Of a stretch of DNA of 64,000 bases, positions 61,622-64,000 are shown one piece after another. The position numbers and the translations under genes are program-made. Origin of the DNA: Oribacterium sinus (GTDB lineage: Bacteria > Bacillota > Clostridia > Lachnospirales > Lachnospiraceae); contig NZ_JACHHH010000002.1 of assembly GCF_014202695.1 (NCBI RefSeq), forward strand, positions 1-64,000. Reading direction: 5' to 3'. Each line of letters begins with the position of its first letter. Position 1 is the stretch's first letter. The notes under the pieces were generated by a model. That model was given only the letters and a program-made list of their open reading frames with translations. It made no database searches and was not told the DNA's origin.

Positions 61622-62749
61622 ATGAAAAAATGTCTGAGTGTAATTCTGGCAAGCTTGTTAAGTTGTTCCTTATTGCTGGGATGCGGAAAGTCTGCAAATG
61701 AGGTGGCAGAGTCCAATGCGAACAAAACCGAGGCTGCACAGGCTGATTCTAAGGAGGAAAAGTCTTCTGATAAGTCTGATTCCAAAGAGAAAAAGGGTGT
61801 TCGTGTTTGTATCGTTTACACAGGTAACTTAGGCGATAAGTCCTACAATGACTCTTGCAATGCCGGTGCGAAGAAGGCAGTTGAGGATTTCGGTATTGAA
61901 TTAAAGTCTCTTGAAGGCACTACGGCACAGGAATGGGAAGCGAATTTAGTGGCTGCCTGCGAAGAAGGTTATGACCTTATCATCGGTGCATCTTCCAATA
62001 TCGCTGATTACATTACAGAGCATGCTCCTAACTATCCGGATGTTAAGTTTGCGGTAATTGATACAACCGTTGATCTTGATAACGTGGAATCCATCAGCTT
62101 TGCCCAGAATCAGGGTTCTTTCCTTGCCGGTGCTGCAGCAGCTATGTTTACACAGAAAACTGATATTCCTAATGTAAATGATGCACATGTAATCGGATGG
62201 GTTGGCGGAATGGATATTCCTGTACTCCATGATTTCTATACAGGATATGAGCAGGGCGCAAAGTACATCGATCCGGATGTTACTATTTTGCAGGCTTTTG
62301 CAGGTTCTTGGACAGATCCGTTAAAGGGAAAAGAATTAACTCTTGCACAGTATGAGCAGGGAGCTGATATTGTTATGAATGTGGCTTCCGGAACAGGAAC
62401 AGGAATTTTGGAAGCGGCAAAGGAAGCGGATAAGTATGCTATCGGCGTAGACTTAAACCAGGATGCTGACCAGCCCGGACATGTGGTAACTTCCATGGTA
62501 AAGAGAGTAGATAATGCGTGCTACCTTGTTATTCAGTCTGTTGTTGAGGGAACATTTAAGGGTGGTTCCACCCAGTATCTGTCTTTGGCAGAGGGCGGTG
62601 TAAGCTTAACCGATTTCGCAGAAATCAAGAAGTCTTTAGGAGAGAAGTTCCCACAGGATATTGTAGATAAGTGCGAAGAACTGTCCAAGAAGATTATCTC
62701 CGGTGAGATTGTAGTGGAAAATTATGAAGGTTTCGGTCCGAAAGCATAA
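61622..62749 (+). CDS. Second BMP-family ABC transporter binding lipoprotein
   Basis: Lipoprotein of 375 residues. ATG 61622 has GGAGG about 10 nt upstream; the longer frame from 61580 has no site. The lipobox LLGC follows the signal, then a charged Lys/Ser/Glu linker and the BMP fold (RVCIVYTGNLGDKSYNDSCN, YDLIIGASSNIADYITEHAP, GWVGGMDIPVLHDFYTGYEQ, GVDLNQDADQPGHVVTSMVK). It is distinct in sequence from the protein at 49471, closer to PnrA/BmpA nucleoside binders. Its regulator is presumably the divergent LacI-kinase fusion. Confidence 0.9.
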   Translation: MKKCLSVILASLLSCSLLLGCGKSANEVAESNANKTEAAQADSKEEKSSDKSDSKEKKGVRVCIVYTGNLGDKSYNDSCNAGAKKAVEDFGIELKSLEGTTAQEWEANLVAACEEGYDLIIGASSNIADYITEHAPNYPDVKFAVIDTTVDLDNVESISFAQNQGSFLAGAAAAMFTQKTDIPNVNDAHVIGWVGGMDIPVLHDFYTGYEQGAKYIDPDVTILQAFAGSWTDPLKGKELTLAQYEQGADIVMNVASGTGTGILEAAKEADKYAIGVDLNQDADQPGHVVTSMVKRVDNACYLVIQSVVEGTFKGGSTQYLSLAEGGVSLTDFAEIKKSLGEKFPQDIVDKCEELSKKIISGEIVVENYEGFGPKA

Positions 62750-62767
62750 AGCCTGAAACTTTGTGTC

Positions 62768-62798
62768 GGGCATGGGACTCTTTAGGGCTCCCATGCCC
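62768..62798 (+). terminator. Intra-operon hairpin after the second BMP gene
   Basis: GGGCATGGGA (62768-62777) and TCCCATGCCC (62789-62798) form a perfect stem followed by a T-rich tract. As after the first BMP gene, it would let the binding protein be made in excess over the ATPase gene at 62828. Confidence 0.75.
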
Positions 62799-62827
62799 TT
62801 TCTTTATCAGTTAAATGAGGGAGAGTA

Positions 62828-64000
62828 ATGAGTGAATTTGTTGTAGAAATGAAAAACATCGTAAAATCCTTTGGAGAAGTGCATGCCGTAAAAGATGGAC
62901 AATTCAACCTGATTAAGGGAGAAATTCATTCATTAATCGGAGAAAACGGAGCAGGAAAGTCTACTATGATGAAACTGCTTTACGGTATGTACCCCATAGA
63001 TTCCGGTGAGATTATTGTTAAGGGACAGTCCATGGGCAAGTTAGATCCCAAGTTGGCCATTCAACATGGGATTGGAATGGTTCATCAGGAATTTATGCTC
63101 GTCAATGATTTGACTGTGTTGGAAAATGTTATTTTAGGTTTTGAGCCTAAAAAGGGACTACAGATTGACTTCGATAAGGCAAGAAAAGAGATTCAACACT
63201 TTATTGACCAATACAACATGGAGATTCAGCTGGACAAAAAGGTTAGCCAGATTTCCGTGGGAGAAGCACAGCGTGTAGAAATTATCAAAACCCTGATGAG
63301 AGGGGCGGATATTATCATCTTGGATGAGCCTACTGCTGTTTTGACTCCTCAAGAAACTAAAAAGCTTTTTGAGATATTAAATAATTTAAAGAAAGAGCAA
63401 AAATCTCTGGTGTTTATTTCTCATAAGCTAAACGAAGTTATGGAAATTTCGGATCGTATTTCTGTTATGCGACAGGGGTTGCATATGGGAATTGTGTCTA
63501 AAGAAGAAACTTCTCCTCTGGATTTAACCAAGAAAATGATTGGCCGAGAAGTGTTCCTACATATTGATAAGACATATGAAAAAGCAGGAAAGAAAATTTT
63601 GGATGTACAAGATGTCTGGATTCCCAGTCAAAAGGAAAGCTCCAAAATTCGAGGCCTGTCCTTACATGTGAATGAGGGAGAAATTGTGGGCATTGCCGGT
63701 ATAGACGGAAATGGGCAATCAGAACTGATTGAGGCAATCACCGGTCTACGTCCTGTGGAGAGAGGGCATATCTTCCTGGACGGAAAGGAAATCACCAACC
63801 TTTCTCCGAAAAAAGTACGAGAAGTGGGATTGGCACATATTCCGGAGGATAGAAATACCCGGGGACTGAATAGAACCATGAGTATTGAAGAAAATCTAGT
63901 TGCGGTGGAAGTGGACAAAGCACCCTTCAGCAGGGGGATGGTCATGAATACAGCTGCTATGGACCGGCATTCTGAAGAAATGGTGAAGCGCTTTGATATT
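62828..64000 (+). CDS. Double-ATPase subunit of second BMP-type ABC importer (partial)
   Basis: Open frame from ATG 62828 to the window end (391 codons); GAGGGAG precedes the ATG. The first ABC domain has GENGAGKST, VGEAQRVEII and IIILDEPTAVLTP. The second starts VDVWIPSQ-like with the P-loop variant GIDGNGQSELIEAI and AHIPEDRNTRGL. It matches RbsA/YufO-type ATPases and is the next gene of the BMP operon; permeases would follow outside the window. Confidence 0.92.
   Translation, partial: MSEFVVEMKNIVKSFGEVHAVKDGQFNLIKGEIHSLIGENGAGKSTMMKLLYGMYPIDSGEIIVKGQSMGKLDPKLAIQHGIGMVHQEFMLVNDLTVLENVILGFEPKKGLQIDFDKARKEIQHFIDQYNMEIQLDKKVSQISVGEAQRVEIIKTLMRGADIIILDEPTAVLTPQETKKLFEILNNLKKEQKSLVFISHKLNEVMEISDRISVMRQGLHMGIVSKEETSPLDLTKKMIGREVFLHIDKTYEKAGKKILDVQDVWIPSQKESSKIRGLSLHVNEGEIVGIAGIDGNGQSELIEAITGLRPVERGHIFLDGKEITNLSPKKVREVGLAHIPEDRNTRGLNRTMSIEENLVAVEVDKAPFSRGMVMNTAAMDRHSEEMVKRFDI

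Overview
The window looks like a chromosomal segment of a low-GC, Gram-positive anaerobe of the Lachnospiraceae type; an Oribacterium-like genome is my best guess, from protein style only. The grounds are AT-rich intergenic DNA, strong AGGAGG-type ribosome sites, many lipoproteins with a Cys lipobox, CUT1 sugar ABC systems that lack their own ATPase, YesM/YesN-type two-component pairs, and a choline-binding-type repeat protein. No rRNA, tRNA or CRISPR array was seen.

Layout. 1-660: a hairpin-rich element end that truncates a decayed ClbS/DfsB gene. 0.67-4.85 kb (minus): a LanFEG-type antimicrobial-peptide ABC transporter with its own OmpR-type two-component system and no peptide gene. 5.1-16.3 kb: mixed accessory and housekeeping genes: a DUF234 ATPase joined to a lone Phd/YefM antitoxin, a zinc-ribbon/LRR membrane protein, tag, a RelE-type toxin-antitoxin pair, an Ltp-like lipoprotein, a flavin oxidase-like protein, a methyltransferase, CorA and a sigma/anti-sigma pair. 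16.4-22.9 kb: small membrane proteins and two large surface proteins. 23-34.4 kb: accessory zone with an XRE membrane regulator, a TnpV remnant, a DinJ/PIN pair, a nucleoside phosphorylase, a metallophosphoesterase broken by an amber codon, a PLD-helicase-DUF3427 protein, a HigB/HigA-IrrE operon, an MFS transporter and a DUF6577-like protein with paired operators. 34.6-42 kb: an envelope-glycan operon (GT2-GtrA, phosphodiester glycosidase, membrane protein), a transglutaminase lipoprotein, YitT, a DUF1016 nuclease with coding palindromes, and a LMW tyrosine phosphatase.

42.4-64 kb is a continuous solute-uptake island. A CUT1 ABC system (binding protein and two permeases) is followed by a membrane-anchored BMP-family binding protein, a YesM-type kinase and a YesN-type regulator. 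Next come a BMP lipoprotein, its double-ATPase and two RbsC-like permeases, a second CUT1 system, a cytoplasmic GH2 glycosidase and a terminator. Divergent from a second BMP-ABC system (cut by the window end) is a 658-residue fusion of a LacI-type repressor with a PfkB/ribokinase domain. I read this as a scavenging island for nucleosides or other ribose-type compounds and glycosides. An extracellular BMP protein appears to act as the sensor of a three-component system, and a repressor-kinase fusion appears to couple sugar phosphorylation to control of the second transporter. These two arrangements are the most original things in the window.

A second theme is small-scale DNA structure: a MITE-like repeat present twice (27.1 and 42.0 kb), short tandem duplications in at least five intergenic regions, and several long perfect inverted repeats, one of them inside a coding sequence.
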